Shown here one piece after another: positions 60,889 to 64,000 of a DNA stretch of 64,000 bases (position 1 is the first letter of the stretch; each line of letters begins with the position of its first letter). The notes under the pieces are model-generated. The model was not told the DNA's origin and ran no database searches. It saw only the letters and a program-made list of their open reading frames with translations. This stretch comes from Parasponia andersonii. Lineage: Eukaryota; Streptophyta; Magnoliopsida; Rosales; Cannabaceae. The stretch is taken from positions 299,741 to 363,740 of the forward strand of contig JXTB01000202.1 in NCBI GenBank assembly GCA_002914805.1, written 5' to 3'. Both the position numbers and the translations under genes were made by a program.

Positions 60889-63800
60889 ACCACCTATAAG
60901 AATGAAATTATTATTTCTAAGGTTATTCATATTATATATTTATTCCCAAAGAAAAGTTGTCCATAATATTAGATTAAAAAAAACAAAACAAAACAAAACA
61001 GGTGGTTTTAATGACTTATAAATCGATTCTCTCACATTTGTATTTTATTGTATGCGTTTATTAATTTTTTCTTGATTGAAGTACATAAATAATTGAACAA
61101 TAATAATTTTTTTTTTCAGAATTTTTGGGAGAGAGATGTCTCTTAAATGAGGACATTAATATATTTTCTTTTGCGAATTTTGGATATCCAAATCAATTTT
61201 TTAAGATACTAGTGTTGCCATACACTTTATCTGGGTGGCCTTCGTGCTCCTAGAAGTGAACGAAGTACTACATTAATGATATTGGAATATAATCCACCCT
61301 ATTAGCACTAGTACTTTATGTCTCACCTAACGGAAACGATAAAAAATACCGAAAAAAAAAAAACAAAACAAAAGAATATTAATAATATCCGAATACATAC
61401 AAATAACTACACGTACATATGCATGCAGAGTTAGCAACCACCCAACTATTCCTCTCGGCACGTATTAAAAAGAATCTATACTACACAAGTGTGTGTGTGT
61501 GTGTACGTATATATATATACCTGTACTAGTTGTCCTATAGACAGCCTAAAATTAGAGACGACAGAATATCTTCGAAGGGATCTTACTTCATTTAGTTTTT
61601 AATGGTATCAATATTAGTGTTCCACGTACGTATACGTCTTCAAGTTTTGTCGTTTTGGTTTTGGATTCCGGAAACCTTTGCTTTCACTTCCCATAATATG
61701 TAAAACAAAGTTGGTTACAACGCACACAGATCAGTCTGAACCGCTGGATGAGTCCATCAATGTCGCATAGTAGTTTTCTAATTAGTTTAATTAATATATT
61801 TTACTTCCAACTAATCCTATTTTAAGTTCTCAAATCAATGGATACAATCAGATTCCCTTAAAAAAAATTTTGAAAAAAAGATACAATTAGATTATGAGTC
61901 TGGCGGCCTACGTCAGAATAATTACCGGGCAATATATAAATAAATATATATATATATCTATATATATATATATTATCCTTTTTCCTTCTTAAAATCTGTT
62001 CTGGACCAAAAAAACAATCTTTTTTAAGTATTCAACACAATTAGCCTGATTTTTGAAAAAAAAAAAAAAAAGATATATATATATTAAAAAATTAATTTTT
62101 AAATAAAAATTTGTAACTAACCATATCAGTTCCACTCAAAATATTATTAGCCCCACAAATTGTGTATACATATATTTTGTTTTTTTGGAGGAAACCACAA
62201 ACGTACAATTAAGTTGCACATGTTAGTTTAGTTTTTCTTTTCCCTTTTGAAAAAATAAGTTTATTTTATTTTATAAATTAGGCTGAATTTAGTTAAGTTA
62301 AACAGAAAAAGTCAAAGGACGACCCTCACGGGCTCACCTCAAAGTTCAAGTTCAACCAATTCAATAAGAGTGATAGGTTCTCTCTTCTAATCACTTTCAT
62401 GTCTTACCTATTTTTATTGTAGATTTCTGTTTTATTATTAGAATACGAAATATTAGTAGAATCCTGAGATATAAAAATGAAAATAAAGTGAAAAAGATAT
62501 TACTACTAGCACTCGTCATTTAATAAAAGTCTTAGAATTGCTAAATAGGACAAAGAAAATAACAATCAAATGGGTGCTTATTAATAAATGAAAGATAATT
62601 TACAAGTGTATATTGAGAAAGACGAACATCTTGATAACAAAATTATTTACAATGTCAAAGCATGAAAACCCATAAGGGGATAATTGTAGTGGTTAATAAA
62701 TATTAATTTTTTATTCTTTTGTTTATGCTTAAGTTCCCACTTCCATGTCTCCCTTCCTGTTAGTCATTATTTTTATAACCGATACTCGTTTTATTTATGA
62801 GTGGTCCTAAACGAGTCATAATTATTATGATTAGTCAAACTGATCTTTAAAAGAGTCATACAAAACTTATTTTGGCCCAAATTACTCATATCCAGGTCGA
62901 AATTGCTTTTGCGAGCAGCTCCGCGAAGCGTGTACTGTTTTGGGCTTCAATGCTGGAGGAGGTGTTGCTTCCACACAAGTGGCCCATATCTATAATCCTA
63001 GAGCGCAAGTGCAACGATTTATCTTTTGGAGAAATTTGTTGTTGACTCATTTTATTATATATTTATAAGGTAGAGTTCTAGCTGTCAGTTTATATGTTAT
63101 CTATTTCAAGAGTACAATTTATTATTATTATTATTATTATTATTTTTAGGAAGGTGGAGTTCTAATTGTCGTTTTAGAACTCGTAATAGATTTTGTTATA
63201 TTGTTATAATAGTACCTTATGGTGCGATTTATTAATTGATGCCGAATGAAACCTTAGTGAATATATCATTATATAGCTCCAGTACGGGCCAAATGGATGC
63301 AAAAAAAAAAGCAAACTCGGAAATTAAACCTTGATTTGCTTGGTTTGTTGGATGTGTAACATACATTATTTTGTGTAGTACTTCTAATTGGTATCATTAG
63401 TGATAAGCTGCGGCTTGCGAGAAGTAATTATAATATTATTGTAACCACCACTAAAACAAGTATATTGCAACATATACCTAACGTGGTATTATGCATCTCT
63501 TTTCATATATGTGAGAATTCTAAAAGCTTAAAGAGAATGTGACTATATATATATTTAATATCTTTAATTGATTAATTTAGATAAAATATTAATTTTTTCT
63601 TTTTTTGTCAGATGCTGAAAATAATTTTGACTGGTTAAATTATCAGTTGGTCCTCTCCAATTAATTGTGAACTGCAAATTATAATTAAGCTTCTAGAGCC
63701 AATATTTGGATCGTGAGTAGATAAGAATTCCATTAAAAAAACAAAATGTTGCCGTGATCACATCACTTAATTATTTCGTCTAATCATGAAAAATATATCA

Positions 63801-64000
63801 ATTCCGAGAAAAATTAACCAAAGTTATATACACAGTTCTTATCATTTCAAACTTCATTACTTATCAATTAATTAGCTCTAAGAAACTTTAATTATTATTT
63901 TTAACTGAGGAAACTATTAAAAATAAACCCGTTACTTTTAGCCTTTTAGTTCAAAAAATACAAATTTTTTTATTAATATCAAATAAAACTTTTTATTTAT
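60889..64000. other. Intergenic, AT-rich, no gene seen
   Basis: Simple repeats only: (CAAAA)n at about 60981-61000, (GT)n at 61491-61503, several (TA)n runs, and (TTA)n at 63119-63143. No reading frame above 60 codons with any family likeness. Confidence 0.6.

Noticed and set aside
1..64000. CRISPR arrays, operons, bacterial or organellar insertions
   Set aside because: No spaced identical repeats with unique spacers, no ribosome-binding sites and no plastid or mitochondrial gene blocks; the window is ordinary plant nuclear DNA.

Overview
This is nuclear DNA of a dicot plant, probably a woody rosid. Introns are short and AT-rich with GT...AG ends, spacers are long and AT-rich, and LTR retrotransposons, LINE remnants and MITE-like elements are common. 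Protein similarity feels closest to Rosaceae, but that is an impression from memory, not a search.

Layout: 1-2800 is transposon debris (a broken Ty1/copia polyprotein beside a 610-bp inverted-repeat element) next to two coding-like exon remnants. 5.2-16.6 kb holds three intronless tandem genes for secreted pectin methylesterase inhibitors (PMEI), separated by 6.4 and 3.1 kb of spacer that includes a 1.29-kb Mutator-like non-autonomous element and a 304-bp tandem duplication. At 16.6-18.7 kb an apparently identical 1057-bp segment occurs twice on either side of a single N, almost certainly an assembly artefact. 21.0-24.5 kb is chloroplast elongation factor G (SCO1 type). 26.3-28.9 kb, convergent with it, is the HSP70-HSP90 organising protein HOP, with a perfect three-unit heat-shock element upstream. 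29.6-32.7 kb is a LINE fragment fused to the 3' end of a gypsy-type element that carries a broken antisense gene. 36.3-37.2 kb is an NDUFAF6-like complex I assembly protein, 43.7-46.7 kb an eight-exon vacuolar processing enzyme (beta-VPE type), and 48.2-48.7 kb a SAUR protein on the minus strand. The last 15 kb is repeats: a solo LTR with a perfect 5-bp target duplication, and a decayed 6.4-kb LTR element holding a near-perfect 99-bp hairpin.

The genes are not an operon or a single pathway, but their order recalls Arabidopsis chromosome 1 (PMEI, SCO1, HOP2, At1g62730, beta-VPE around At1g62710-62770) and the duplicated At4g12390-12410 block (PMEI, HOP3, SAUR). This comparison is from memory. 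I see no clear evidence of a new biological system. The most unusual structures are the spliced antisense ORF in the gypsy element, the fold-back LTR, and the hairpin between direct repeats.
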